From: Chloroflexota bacterium
GTDB taxonomy: Bacteria; Chloroflexota; Dehalococcoidia; Lucifugimonadales; Lucifugimonadaceae
NCBI GenBank assembly: GCA_013204545.1
Contig: JABMNN010000101.1
Span: 1-52,957 of the forward strand
Direction: 5' to 3'
Length of the DNA: 52,957 nt
A model generated the notes under the pieces. That model made no database searches, had not been told where the DNA came from, and saw only the letters and a list, made by a program, of their open reading frames with translations. This document shows positions 25,802-34,740 of the stretch, piece after piece; the stretch's first letter is position 1, and each line of letters opens with the position of its first letter. Position numbers and translations under genes: made by a program.

Positions 25802-26539
25802 ATGGATATTCTTCCAGCTATTGATCTGAGAAATGGACATTGCGTCCGATTGACTCAAGGCGACTATAACCGCGAAACGGTGTTCGACGATGATCCTGTG
25901 GCAGTTGCCAAACGCTGGGTCGACCAGGGAGCGCGCCGTATCCACATTGTCGATCTTGATGGCGCCAGAGATGGCGTTCGCGGGAATGCCGAAGCTGTTG
26001 CGGCGATCATCGAAGCCATCGATATCCCAATTCAGCTTGGTGGTGGTGTAAGAGATTCCGCTGAGGCACGTCGCCTTATCGATATTGGAGTCGACAGAGT
26101 CATCATCGGCACTGCGGCTATCGAAGCACCTGACGAGGTCCAAGCCATGATTAAGGACGTCGGAGCCGAACACGTAATAGTCGGTGTTGATGCGAAAGAT
26201 GGCATGGTGCAAACCCGTGGCTGGCTTGAGCAGTCGGATGTTACTGCCGTCGAGCTTGCCCAACGGATGGTCAATCTGGGCGTTAGGCGGTTTATCTACA
26301 CGGATACCAGTCGAGATGGCACATTGACCCATCCAAACTTCGATGCAGTAGCCGAACTTCACGACAACCTGCGATATCCTATTATTGTGGCTGGCGGAAT
26401 TGCCTCTATCGAAGACCTCGTCGGACTGGCGAAGTTGGGCGTAGAAGGGGCAATATCAGGCATGGCTATCTACTCGGGCGCTATCGACCTGAAGAGCGCT
26501 ATCGAAACTATTGATGAAATGACGACCGCTGGCAAATAG
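25802..26539 (+). CDS. hisA: ProFAR isomerase HisA
   Basis: 245 residues, a (beta/alpha)8 barrel with the two catalytic aspartates Asp8 (LPAIDLRNG) and Asp130 (VGVDAKDGMV). Both phosphate-binding half-barrel motifs are present (QLGGGVRD and VAGGIAS). It isomerises ProFAR to PRFAR in histidine biosynthesis. A dual HisA/PriA role, as in Actinobacteria, cannot be excluded without alignment. It begins 31 bases after hisH. Confidence 0.93.
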   Translation: MDILPAIDLRNGHCVRLTQGDYNRETVFDDDPVAVAKRWVDQGARRIHIVDLDGARDGVRGNAEAVAAIIEAIDIPIQLGGGVRDSAEARRLIDIGVDRVIIGTAAIEAPDEVQAMIKDVGAEHVIVGVDAKDGMVQTRGWLEQSDVTAVELAQRMVNLGVRRFIYTDTSRDGTLTHPNFDAVAELHDNLRYPIIVAGGIASIEDLVGLAKLGVEGAISGMAIYSGAIDLKSAIETIDEMTTAGK

Positions 26540-26572
26540 CCAACAGCCGTCCTGTGAACGGATGAGAAACGA

Positions 26573-27148
26573 ATGCCAACGAAATCTTCAGTAGACAAAA
26601 TTCAAGCTCTACTGCACCCAACGCTTGAGGAAACTTACGACCCTCAATCGATGATCGCGTTGGTACCGATTCACAACGACCAGAAGGTCGCTGACATTGG
26701 CTCAGGCCCTGGGTGGCTGACGATTCCACTGGCGAAATATGTGTACTCAGGCACCTGCTACGCAATCGACACGCAAGAAGAGATGTTGAAGTACGTTAAG
26801 ATACAAGGTGAAGCCGCCAAACTGGGCAACATCGAAACGGTATTGTCAGAGGAGTACAAGATTCCTCTCGACGACGCGTCGCTCGATGGAGTCGCCCTTT
26901 CCAACGTGTTGAACGAAACCAGCCGTCCAAAAGCACTGATCAAAGAAGCAGCACGACTCCTAAAGAAATCTGGGTGGATTTCTATCGTTGAGTGGTTGCC
27001 AATTTCAGGCAAATCAAATGTTGGCCCTCCAGCGTCGAAACGCTTAGCTCAGCAGGAGATGCGTGAAATTGTGGAAGCTCTTGGCTTCACAACTCTTACG
27101 TCGCGGCAACTGACCCCACACCGATACATCATTGTGGCCCGCAAGTAG
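26573..27148 (+). CDS. Class I SAM-dependent methyltransferase
   Basis: 191 residues with a Rossmann methyltransferase core: motif I VADIGSGPGWLTIPLA, an acidic residue ending strand 2 (AIDTQEEML), and motif IV region DGVALSNVLNE. The C-terminal half ends in a short beta-strand RYIIVARK. It is related to the UbiE-like/Methyltransf_11 group. The substrate is unknown. It sits between hisA and hisF, 33 and 15 bases away, so it is almost surely cotranscribed with the his genes, but no methylation step belongs to that pathway. Confidence 0.85.
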   Translation: MPTKSSVDKIQALLHPTLEETYDPQSMIALVPIHNDQKVADIGSGPGWLTIPLAKYVYSGTCYAIDTQEEMLKYVKIQGEAAKLGNIETVLSEEYKIPLDDASLDGVALSNVLNETSRPKALIKEAARLLKKSGWISIVEWLPISGKSNVGPPASKRLAQQEMREIVEALGFTTLTSRQLTPHRYIIVARK

Positions 27149-27163
27149 ATCGGAGATTCCCTG

Positions 27164-27970
27164 ATGTTAACGCGTCGCGTCATTCCATGTCTGGACGTAG
27201 ATGGTGGTCGCGTGGTCAAAGGTGTCAGCTTTGTCGACATTCGAGACGCAGGCGATCCGGCTGAACTCGCGGCGTTCTACAACGCCGAGGGTGCCGATGA
27301 ACTCGTATTCCTCGATATAACCGCTTCATCCGACGCACGGAATACGATGGTCGACGTTGTCGAAAAGGTCTCCTCGGAAGTTTTCATTCCGTTGACAGTT
27401 GGTGGTGGAATTCGCCCTGTCGACAATATGCGTAAAATGCTTGAAGCCGGTGCAGACAAAGTAGCAGTCAATTCGGCTGCAGTAGCGAATCCTCAACTCA
27501 TTGAAGATTGCGCAAAAGAGTTCGGGGCACAATGCGTTGTGCTCGCTCTGGACGTAAAGCGCGTCGACAACCCTGTCATAGCCAGCTTCGAACAATACGG
27601 CGAAGTTCCTGCCGAAGCACTGTTTCGTATAGTCACTCACGGTGGTCGCCGTCCTACAGCTCTTGATGCTGTGAAGTGGGCAAAGCTCGCTACCGAGCTA
27701 GGTGCTGGCGAACTTTTGGTAACCAGCATGGACGCCGATGGTCAAAAGACCGGTTACGATAACGAGCTTCTGTCGGTTATTTCGGATTCTGTAACGGTCC
27801 CTGTGATCGCAAGTGGTGGTGCTGGTCAACTTGATCATTTCTACGATGCGCTTGTTGAAGGTAAGTCTGACGCCGTGCTTGCCGCATCCTTATTCCACTT
27901 CGGTGAACTACGAGTTTCCGAGGTTAAGTCGTATCTTGCCGAGCGCGGCATTCCTATGCGAGAGGTCTAG
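27164..27970 (+). CDS. hisF: Imidazole glycerol phosphate synthase, cyclase subunit HisF
   Basis: 268 residues. Catalytic Asp11 ([14 protein letters not shown]) and Asp130 (LALDVKR) are present, as are the phosphate sites LTVGGGIRP and IASGGAG and the THGGRRPT loop. It is about 15 residues longer than typical HisF because of an insert at roughly 134-153 ([20 protein letters not shown]) before that loop. The partner HisH is encoded upstream. Confidence 0.95.
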   Translation: MLTRRVIPCLDVDGGRVVKGVSFVDIRDAGDPAELAAFYNAEGADELVFLDITASSDARNTMVDVVEKVSSEVFIPLTVGGGIRPVDNMRKMLEAGADKVAVNSAAVANPQLIEDCAKEFGAQCVVLALDVKRVDNPVIASFEQYGEVPAEALFRIVTHGGRRPTALDAVKWAKLATELGAGELLVTSMDADGQKTGYDNELLSVISDSVTVPVIASGGAGQLDHFYDALVEGKSDAVLAASLFHFGELRVSEVKSYLAERGIPMREV

Positions 27971-27973
27971 TCG

Positions 27974-28717
27974 TTGGCGGTAACTTTAAGATCCGGTCAA
28001 CCTGTATTGCCTAAAGCGATCGCGTTCGACTGCTACGACACGCTATTTGCAAACACTCACGATGCATGGAAAGTTTGCTTCGGTGAGATTATCGAAGCCT
28101 TGAATCTTCCGTTAAATGCAGAAGAATTTTGGACTCACTGGCGCAAATACGAAGTGAACTTCCGAAAGATTCGAACCGATCTAGGGCGGCCTTACAACAG
28201 CCCACCATTCAAGTCGTATCGACAGGCGTGGACCGAGAGCTTTCAACAGGTGTTTGACGATCTCGACTTAGACGCTGACGCAAAAGCCGCAGGTGACCGC
28301 GCGGCGTTGCATATGACGGACAGGCCAGTGTTTCCCGAAACGGTAGAAGCGCTAAAGCTACTGAAGGGGCGGGTAAAACTCGGAGTATTTTCGAATGCTG
28401 ATGACGAAGGACTCCTCCCGCTGCTTGCAAGCGAGGGTCTAGAGTTCGACTTCATAGCCAGCTCGCAGTCTGCACAGGTATACAAACCCGCCCTAGCAGC
28501 ATTCAAACATCTCTACGAAGGGCTAGAGACCGAAGCAAGCAAGATTTGGTACGTTGGCGACAAGTTATTCGACGATGTACTAGGTGGCTATCGTTCAGGT
28601 GCTACTACGGTATGGATCAACCGAAACGGCGAAGAGGTTGATCGTGAGCCAGCTCCTGATATCGAAATTACCGATTTACGTGAGCTGTCTGGGATACTTG
28701 AACATATCGGTGGGTAG
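27974..28717 (+). CDS. HAD-superfamily hydrolase in the his operon
   Basis: 247 residues, TTG start 3 bases after hisF. Motif I is AFDCYDTLF with nucleophile Asp19 and Tyr in the usual second-Asp position. Motif II is GVFSNADDEG, the lysine is near VYKPALAAF, and motif IV is IWYVGDKLFDDVLGG with its acidic pair. A helical cap at about 30-110 makes it HAD subfamily IA. Position between hisF and hisIE makes it a candidate for the histidinol-phosphate phosphatase step; a general phosphatase or haloacid-dehalogenase-like role is the alternative. Confidence 0.85.
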   Translation: MAVTLRSGQPVLPKAIAFDCYDTLFANTHDAWKVCFGEIIEALNLPLNAEEFWTHWRKYEVNFRKIRTDLGRPYNSPPFKSYRQAWTESFQQVFDDLDLDADAKAAGDRAALHMTDRPVFPETVEALKLLKGRVKLGVFSNADDEGLLPLLASEGLEFDFIASSQSAQVYKPALAAFKHLYEGLETEASKIWYVGDKLFDDVLGGYRSGATTVWINRNGEEVDREPAPDIEITDLRELSGILEHIGG

Positions 28718-28820
28718 TTCACGGCAGGTTTCTGTGCCGTACTATCAATCAACTTCAGCAGCGTTTTAGAAACCTATCACAGCTACTAAAAATACTCTCA
28801 ACGGTACGAGGAAGTTCGAA

Positions 28821-29447
28821 ATGATCCAGTTCGATGATCGCGGATTGCTAGCTGCAATCGTTCAAGATGCTGACTCCGGAAGAGTTTTAATGCACGCGTA
28901 CATGAACGAAGAAGCACTGAAGCGAACACTCGAAGGTCCAGATGCGTGGTTCTATTCACGCAGTCGGCAAGAGCTCTGGCACAAAGGCACAACCTCAGGA
29001 AATTTTCTCAAGGTCACCGAAGTCGAACAAGACTGTGACGGCGATGCGATCGTAGTCAAGGTCAATCCAGTGGGACCGGCATGTCACACCGGTGCTGAGT
29101 CGTGCTTCGACTCAGGAGTGCTCGATACTGCATTGCTTGAAGCCGACGGTTCGGCTGAAAAGCTTGGCCCTGGGGTTTTGCAAGAACTGCTCGACGTAAT
29201 CAACCAACGTGTATCTGAAAAAACTGAGGGTTCGTACACCGTTCGGCTAGTCGAAGAAGGCCCCGGTCGAATTGCCCAGAAGGTTGTCGAAGAGGCAGGT
29301 GAGACCGCCATCGCGTCAGTCAGCCAGACACACGATGACGTTGCAAATGAGATGGGCGACTTGCTATATCACTGTATGGTGCTTCTCGCTTCATTGGAGA
29401 TGCCCGCCGACATGGTGTGGGAAGTTCTCGCCCAGCGCCGAGGCTAG
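28821..29447 (+). CDS. hisIE: Bifunctional HisI-HisE (phosphoribosyl-AMP cyclohydrolase / phosphoribosyl-ATP pyrophosphatase)
   Basis: 208 residues made of two domains. HisI (about 1-105) has the metal-binding [12 protein letters not shown] (Asp71, Cys72, Asp73) and [10 protein letters not shown] (Cys88, Cys95). HisE (about 115-208) has [23 protein letters not shown] and EMGDLLYH, the MazG-like acidic helices. It catalyses the second and third steps of histidine synthesis. A gap of 103 bases separates it from the HAD gene, longer than the other spacings in the block. HisG, B, C and D are outside the window. Confidence 0.95.
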   Translation: MIQFDDRGLLAAIVQDADSGRVLMHAYMNEEALKRTLEGPDAWFYSRSRQELWHKGTTSGNFLKVTEVEQDCDGDAIVVKVNPVGPACHTGAESCFDSGVLDTALLEADGSAEKLGPGVLQELLDVINQRVSEKTEGSYTVRLVEEGPGRIAQKVVEEAGETAIASVSQTHDDVANEMGDLLYHCMVLLASLEMPADMVWEVLAQRRG

Positions 29448-29461
29448 TCGCTCGGTTACCG

Positions 29462-30451
29462 CTACGTCTCTATTGTTGATTCAGAAGCAACACGTAATGG
29501 CTCGAATGGTTCAGATGATAACTGAGACTTATCATCGCTAGGAACGGCGAGTCCATCATCCATAGCAATAGCGTACTCAATGGCTGTTATTGCTACTTCT
29601 ATCATGCCCTCGTCGGGTTGACGTGTTGTCAGATCCTGCAGAAGAATATTTGGCGAGTTGAACATTCGAATCCAAATGTTGTTCTGGTGTGTTCCAGCGA
29701 ATCGAATAAACTCGTAGCTGATTCCGGCGATGATCGGGACAAGAACGATCCGTGAAACCACCAGGAACCAGAACGGATCTCGTGGAAAGAACATGAACAT
29801 GATGATCGAAACCAGAACAACGGTCATCAGGAACGATGTACCGCAGCGAGGATGTGCTGGTGGGAATCGTCTTACCGATTCGACTGTAAACGGCTCCTGC
29901 GCTTCATGGGCGTGCACCACCATGTGTTCAGCGCCGTGGTATCCAAACACCCGCTTGATGTCGTTCATCTTGCCAATAACCCACACATAGATGATGAACA
30001 GACCTAGACGAATGCCGCCTTCGACCATATTGGCGATGAAGTTATTGGCACCCGCATTTTCGATCAATCGAGAAACGAACACTGGAATCAAGAAAAATAT
30101 TACGACTCCAAGTACGAGAGAGACCGTGAGAAGAGTCGCCATGGCGACCGAAGATAGCTGTTGATCTTCCTCGGGATTTTCGTCGGCTGCAGCTTCGTTG
30201 GCTGAAATCGTCAATGACTTCATGCCTACGAGAAGAGTTTCAAGTAGAACCAGTACGCCTCTGAGCATCACAATTCCGCGAAGTGATGAGTTGGCCCAAC
30301 TTTCGAGCGGGATAGACCGACGAACTATGATTCCGTCGGGGCGGCGTACTGCGAGTGCTGCTCGAGTTCGTCCTCGGATCATCACACCCTCTATGACCGC
30401 CTGGCCTCCGTATAGAGTTGGTCGTTTTTGTGAAGGTTGTGGTGAGGACAA
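29462..30451 (-). CDS. DUF1385 family membrane protein (YqhQ-like)
   Basis: About 329 residues from a TTG at 30451. The frame stays open to 30601, but that extension would run through the L31 terminator and into L31, so it is not credible. Family marks are YGGQAVIEGVMIRG at the N-terminus, the FGYHGAEHMVVHAHE metal-ligand-like stretch and PAHPRCGTSFL. Four to five transmembrane helices alternate with these loops. The function of DUF1385 is unknown; it is often found next to ribosomal protein and release-factor genes, as here. The start has no clear ribosome-binding site. Confidence 0.82.
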   Translation of the reverse strand: MSSPQPSQKRPTLYGGQAVIEGVMIRGRTRAALAVRRPDGIIVRRSIPLESWANSSLRGIVMLRGVLVLLETLLVGMKSLTISANEAAADENPEEDQQLSSVAMATLLTVSLVLGVVIFFLIPVFVSRLIENAGANNFIANMVEGGIRLGLFIIYVWVIGKMNDIKRVFGYHGAEHMVVHAHEAQEPFTVESVRRFPPAHPRCGTSFLMTVVLVSIIMFMFFPRDPFWFLVVSRIVLVPIIAGISYEFIRFAGTHQNNIWIRMFNSPNILLQDLTTRQPDEGMIEVAITAIEYAIAMDDGLAVPSDDKSQLSSEPFEPLRVASESTIET

Positions 30452-30461
30452 TGTTGGATGC

Positions 30462-30493
30462 AAAAAAGGGGCGCCGGTGGGGCGCCCCTTTTT
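30462..30493 (-). terminator. Rho-independent terminator after rpmE
   Basis: AAAAAAGGGGCGCC and GGCGCCCCTTTTT (30462-30493) form a near-perfect GC-rich stem flanked by A and T runs, so it could work in both directions. It begins three bases beyond the L31 stop codon and ends the L21-L27-L31 transcript. It also lies between L31 and the DUF1385 start. Confidence 0.85.
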
Positions 30494-30495
30494 GA

Positions 30496-30717
30496 TTAGC
30501 TCTTGCCTGTGGAGCCACCAAGGCTGTATCGGCGCATCATGCGCTCGACGCGGCCTTCGGTGTCGACGATTCGCTGTTCGCCGGTCCAGAACGGATGGCA
30601 CTGGCTGCAGATTTCAGTCCGCAGGTTTTCTTTTGTTGACCCAACTTCCCAGCTATTGCCACACGCACAGTTAACCGTTGCGTTGGCGTGGTAGTTCGGG
30701 TGAATATTGGCTTTCAT
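30496..30717 (-). CDS. rpmE: Ribosomal protein L31 (zinc-binding form)
   Basis: 73 residues beginning [10 protein letters not shown], with Cys17 and Cys19 (NCACGN) and Cys37 and Cys40 (ICSQCHPFW) forming the zinc site of the C+ type. [22 protein letters not shown] is the standard L31 body. It follows L27 by 17 bases on the same strand and is closed by a strong terminator. Zinc-dependent L31 serves both as a 50S protein and as a zinc store. Confidence 0.96.
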   Translation of the reverse strand: MKANIHPNYHANATVNCACGNSWEVGSTKENLRTEICSQCHPFWTGEQRIVDTEGRVERMMRRYSLGGSTGKS

Positions 30718-30734
30718 ATCTGTTTCTTACCTGA

Positions 30735-30995
30735 CTAGGAAGCCGACGGATCGACGTTAATTCGCTTGGTATCTTTGCGAGCGTAGTCGAACCTGACTTG
30801 ACCATCGATTAGTGCATAGATCGTGTGATCGCGCCCGATCCCGACATTTAAACCAGTATGAAATTTAGTTCCGCGCTGTCGAATTATGATCGAACCAGCC
30901 AGTACTTTTTCACCAGCGAATGCCTTAACGCCTAAGCGTTTGCCTGCGCTATCGCGACCGTTGCGGGAAGTCCCGCCACCTTTTTTATGTGCCAT
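30735..30995 (-). CDS. rpmA: Ribosomal protein L27
   Basis: 86 residues. [16 protein letters not shown] starts directly with the flexible N-terminal arm that reaches the peptidyl-transferase centre, so no processing extension (as in Firmicutes) is present. [19 protein letters not shown] is the family core. The gene stands between L21 and L31 in the conserved rplU-rpmA order. Confidence 0.97.
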   Translation of the reverse strand: MAHKKGGGTSRNGRDSAGKRLGVKAFAGEKVLAGSIIIRQRGTKFHTGLNVGIGRDHTIYALIDGQVRFDYARKDTKRINVDPSAS

Positions 30996-31032
30996 TAGAT
31001 GTTCCAGTCCTCTGCAAAGATGCAGGAGTGAA

Positions 31033-31356
31033 CTATTCTGCCGAGATCGACTTGATTTTCACCGAAGTAAACTGCTGTCGGTGACCGCGCTTCACGCGCT
31101 GGCGAGTCTTGTTCTTGTATCGCAGCGATATGACCTTGTCAGCCTTACCGTGCTCAGAAATCTCACCAATAACCGTCGCGCCCTCAACCGAAGGAGATCC
31201 GATAGAGAGTTTGCCAGCTACTGAAGTCATCAGTACTCGGTCAAAAGTGAAGTCAGAACCGACTTCACCCTTGAGGGTTTCAACAGCAACAGTATCGCCT
31301 TCGCGAACCCTGTACTGCTTCCCGCCTGTGTTAATAATTGCGTAATCTGTAGTCAT
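31033..31356 (-). CDS. rplU: Ribosomal protein L21
   Basis: 107 residues. [22 protein letters not shown] opens the protein, and [13 protein letters not shown] near the end is the L21 signature. It is the first gene of the leftward L21-L27-L31 operon; a promoter candidate lies about 33-62 bases upstream. It is divergent from glutamate dehydrogenase. Confidence 0.97.
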   Translation of the reverse strand: MTTDYAIINTGGKQYRVREGDTVAVETLKGEVGSDFTFDRVLMTSVAGKLSIGSPSVEGATVIGEISEHGKADKVISLRYKNKTRQRVKRGHRQQFTSVKIKSISAE

Positions 31357-31388
31357 GCGTATTTATCCGTTCGTTGCCCAACCTAACT

Positions 31389-31418
31389 ATTCTAATTACG
31401 GATGATCTACAGGGTCAA
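31389..31418 (-). promoter_or_regulatory. Promoter of the rplU-rpmA-rpmE operon
   Basis: On the minus strand TTGACC (31413-31418) and TAGAAT (31389-31394) match five of six bases each to the -35 and -10 consensus, with an 18-base spacer. The predicted start leaves a short leader of about 25 bases before the rplU ATG. Confidence 0.5.
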
Positions 31419-31513
31419 TTTCATTTTCAGTGGATTTCCACCAACATTTGCCCTGAAATCGTCATCATGGACGTAAGTATCAAATTCTTTGACCATCTGA
31501 TAGGAGTCTCGTA

Positions 31514-32761
31514 GTGGCCCAAGACAACTCAATGCTTGATGGCACGATTGCAAGTGTCGACGCCGCGGTTCGCAGTCTCGGTCTCGAAGATGACATGCGA
31601 GAAGTACTTGTAGAGCCATGGCGAGAGATCCAAGTTGGCTTGCCAGTGAGAATGGATGACGGCAACGTCCGTGTATTCCGCGGATACCGCTCGCAGCACA
31701 ACGCAGCCCGTGGTCCGTACAAGGGTGGAATCAGATACCACCCAAACGTCGATCTTTCCCACACTCGTGCACTTGGCATGCTTATGACATGGAAGACGGC
31801 TCTGGCGGACGTCCCGTTCGGCGGTGCCAAAGGCGGTGTTTCGGTCAATCCTCGCGAACTCTCGATGGGAGAGCTAAACCGTCTCACTCGCCGTTACACA
31901 ATGAGCATTCATCACGTTATCGGTGTGAATCGAGATATCCCCGCACCTGATCTCGGTACTTCCGCCCAGACGATGGCGTGGATTATGGATGCCTATGGTT
32001 CGATAAACGGCCACACGCCGGGAATTGTCACCGGCAAGCCAATCGAACTCGGCGGTTCGCTTGGTAGGGCTGAGGCCCCGGGTCGAGGAGCGGCTATGGT
32101 GGCATGCCGTGCAATAGTCGATTCCGGTTCCTCTCCGGAACAAAACACCGTTGCTATACAGGGATTCGGTGCAGTCGGATCGTCGGCAGCGAGAACTATG
32201 TTCGATAACGGAGCAAAGGTGATCGCTGTTTCAGATATCGACGGCGCAATTATCAACACTTCTGGCCTCGACATACCTGCCCTCCAGCGAATTGTTATCG
32301 AAGGCGGTACAGTTTCCGACTACACAGATGCAGATGCTCTCAACCACGAGGATCTACTCTCGCTCGATTGTGATGTTCTAATCCCTGCTGCGATCGAAGA
32401 TGTGATTACCGCACAAAACGCTGCAGGTGTCCGTTCTAAGTTCATCGTCGAAGCCGCCAATCGTCCAGTGACATCAGCGGCAGACGAGATTTTGGTCGAT
32501 GCCAACAGGATCGTAATTCCAGACATTCTCGCCAATGCAGGTGGAGTGGTGGCTTCATACTTCGAGTGGGCTCAGAATATCCAAGTATTCAATTGGGATC
32601 TCGAACGAGTAAATCGCGAACTCGATAGAAAGATGAACGAGGCCTATGACATCACTAAGGCAAAGGCGGATCGAAATGACGTGTCTCTTCGCGAAGCTGC
32701 GTTCGATGTTGCCGTAAGTCGGGTGGCAGAAGCAATCAAGCTCAGAGGCTACGTCGGCTGA
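31514..32761 (+). CDS. gdhA: Glutamate dehydrogenase
   Basis: 415 residues with a GTG start behind TAGGAG. The active-site region reads KTALADVPFGGAKGGVSVNP with catalytic Lys106, and substrate lysines occur in RGPYKGGIRYH. VTGKPIELGGSLGRAEAPGRG is the Glu/Leu dehydrogenase signature, and the Rossmann motif is QGFGAVGSSAA followed by VSDIDGAI (acidic, suggesting NAD use). The length matches the hexameric small-subunit class. It interconverts glutamate with 2-oxoglutarate and ammonia. It is a single-gene unit facing a convergent glycosyltransferase. Confidence 0.93.
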   Translation: MAQDNSMLDGTIASVDAAVRSLGLEDDMREVLVEPWREIQVGLPVRMDDGNVRVFRGYRSQHNAARGPYKGGIRYHPNVDLSHTRALGMLMTWKTALADVPFGGAKGGVSVNPRELSMGELNRLTRRYTMSIHHVIGVNRDIPAPDLGTSAQTMAWIMDAYGSINGHTPGIVTGKPIELGGSLGRAEAPGRGAAMVACRAIVDSGSSPEQNTVAIQGFGAVGSSAARTMFDNGAKVIAVSDIDGAIINTSGLDIPALQRIVIEGGTVSDYTDADALNHEDLLSLDCDVLIPAAIEDVITAQNAAGVRSKFIVEAANRPVTSAADEILVDANRIVIPDILANAGGVVASYFEWAQNIQVFNWDLERVNRELDRKMNEAYDITKAKADRNDVSLREAAFDVAVSRVAEAIKLRGYVG

Positions 32762-32767
32762 TGCAAA

Positions 32768-34156
32768 TTACTTAATCACAAATTCAGGAACGAGGATACC
32801 GAGCTTTCTCGCACGCTCGATCTCGTGGGTAAGCTTCAAGTTTCCCAAAATTGTTTCGACTCGCGCTTCATCCGAATTGGAAGCTAGTTCGTTCGTAAGC
32901 ACAGGAAATCGCCGAGACTCAGCGGCATAGTCGTCGTAAATCTGTTCGCCTAAGACATCGCACCACGGGGCAACTTTCAGCGTGCCGCTTAACTTTCGTA
33001 TCGATCGCGGCCCGGTCAGCGGTCCGGTTATCGTCGATTCGTATCCAGTGATCATCTCTGAGTACAGATACCTCCTGGCAATCTGCTCACGACCAGATTT
33101 TATCTCCGCAGCAGAATTCTTTACTGCTGCCAAAACCGCCTCGGCAGCAGCAGTAACATCCCCGTGATCAACCAAAGTGATACCGCCAACATCGGCGAAC
33201 TGCCTAAGTGCTCCAACCCGGGCACAAATAGCGGGCGTGCCATTCGCCACCGATTCGATCGGGACAAGCCCAAATGACTCGATAAATGAGCCTACGCACA
33301 ACGTTACGTCGCCGGAAGCGTAGTACCCCGGCATATCTGACGGACTCAACCAACTGTGAAGTTCGACGATTTCGTTGGCATCGCATTCCTTCACCAATTG
33401 AGATATTTCTTCAATCGTCCCCGTGGCTTCATCCAATTGCGAACCTGAAGGATATGAAGGCATTATCAGTCGAACATTCTTGTCTGGAGATCTACGTTGA
33501 ACTTCAATTGCTACGGATATCGCCTCATACATGCCTTTCGCGGGTTCAGGTCGGTGTGGGAACAGCAGAATCAGATCGTTATCTTTTCGCAGATCGATTC
33601 CGACTGGCAATTGTGGGCGAGGTAAATTGGCTGGAATATGAACTCCATTCGGTACGGTGATCACTGGCTCGATCACGGTTCGTCCTGAAATCGCAATTGT
33701 CATTTCCATACACCGCTTCAAGTAATTACTCGGAACGATGGTGACATTGGCCGGTAATGTTAGACTTGAGAGAAGGGCTTCCTCATACACGAAATCGTGG
33801 ATCGATCGAACTATCTCGGCGCCTTCAATAGCGTGCCGTAGGTAAATAGCATCGGCATGCAGATACACCCGGTCTGCCCAATCTGCCGCTTTGCGCAACA
33901 CCTCTGCCGTGTGTGCGAGAGCAATGGGTGGAACTTGATGAGTTGCAGGAAATGAACCCCGTAACTCCAGATCAGGGTGAACAGGAACTCCGTCGATCTC
34001 GAAATAGCCAGTGTGCGTTGCTATACCAGTACAAAATATCTGAACGTCGTGGCCGGCTTGTTTTAAGCCGCTGGATATGTCGACGAGAATTTTTTGTGAA
34101 CCGCCAATAACGAAACTAGGAAAGACTGGAGCGACTGATATAGCGGCGATTCGCAC
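32768..34156 (-). CDS. Glycosyltransferase, GT-B fold (family 4-like)
   Basis: 462 residues. The N-terminal Rossmann half carries the glycine loop SFVIGGSQKILVDISSGL, and the C-terminal half the nucleotide-sugar site with the E-x7-E pattern in ESFGLVPIESVANGTPAI. LLFPHRPEPAKGMYEAISVA is the interdomain start of the second fold. The last ~80 residues (from about RKLSGTLKVAPW) extend beyond the usual GT4 length. The acceptor is unknown. It ends a leftward run MMPL, CrtC-like lipoprotein, flavin reductase, glycosyltransferase. Confidence 0.85.
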   Translation of the reverse strand: MRIAAISVAPVFPSFVIGGSQKILVDISSGLKQAGHDVQIFCTGIATHTGYFEIDGVPVHPDLELRGSFPATHQVPPIALAHTAEVLRKAADWADRVYLHADAIYLRHAIEGAEIVRSIHDFVYEEALLSSLTLPANVTIVPSNYLKRCMEMTIAISGRTVIEPVITVPNGVHIPANLPRPQLPVGIDLRKDNDLILLFPHRPEPAKGMYEAISVAIEVQRRSPDKNVRLIMPSYPSGSQLDEATGTIEEISQLVKECDANEIVELHSWLSPSDMPGYYASGDVTLCVGSFIESFGLVPIESVANGTPAICARVGALRQFADVGGITLVDHGDVTAAAEAVLAAVKNSAAEIKSGREQIARRYLYSEMITGYESTITGPLTGPRSIRKLSGTLKVAPWCDVLGEQIYDDYAAESRRFPVLTNELASNSDEARVETILGNLKLTHEIERARKLGILVPEFVIK

Positions 34157-34164
34157 GTTATTTC

Positions 34165-34677
34165 CTAGTCTGAATCACTGGTGGTGTTTCGATCTGTGAA
34201 GCGACCAAATTGACGCTGAAACCACACGAGCGGATCACCGTCGCCAATTTCGATCGACTCTACCTCACCGATAAAAACAGTGTGGTCGCCAGCTTTGTGC
34301 GCCGCCGTTACTTTGCAGTCCATTGCTGCTAGGGCATTCGCGATAACAGGGGTACCGGAAAGATGAGTGATGTGCTTAGAATGCAAATTACCGCGAGATT
34401 CTGGGGGGGTGGCAAAATGCTTTGCAATATCGGTTTGGCTAGAGTCGAGGATGCTCATTCCAAACCGACCCGTCGACTCGATCAACCCGTGTGATTGCCT
34501 CGATTCGTCGATTACTGCAAGTACGAGTGGCGGGTCGAGAGAGACCGATGTAACACTGCTCGCCGTCATGCCGTGCACTGCCCCACCGGGTTCGACGGTA
34601 GTGATAACGGTGACGCCCGTCGCAAACCTAGACCACGCGTCACGATACATTTCACCAACTGATTCGGCCGTCTGCAA
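34165..34677 (-). CDS. Flavin reductase-like FMN-binding protein
   Basis: 170 residues from a TTG with GAGGGG upstream. The flavin reductase domain is typical: WSRFATGVTVITT, HGMTASSVTSVSLDPPLVL, SHGLIESTGRFGMSIL and GDHTVFIGEVESIE. It belongs to the HpaC/DIM6-NTAB short-chain class that reduces FMN or FAD with NAD(P)H for a partner monooxygenase. No monooxygenase is nearby. Nine bases separate it from the glycosyltransferase downstream. Confidence 0.88.
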   Translation of the reverse strand: MQTAESVGEMYRDAWSRFATGVTVITTVEPGGAVHGMTASSVTSVSLDPPLVLAVIDESRQSHGLIESTGRFGMSILDSSQTDIAKHFATPPESRGNLHSKHITHLSGTPVIANALAAMDCKVTAAHKAGDHTVFIGEVESIEIGDGDPLVWFQRQFGRFTDRNTTSDSD

Positions 34678-34740
34678 TCCTGTCGCCCCTCAAATCTTTC
34701 GTAATCGGTTGCGAAAGTATAAACGCGAAGTTGACGTTAC

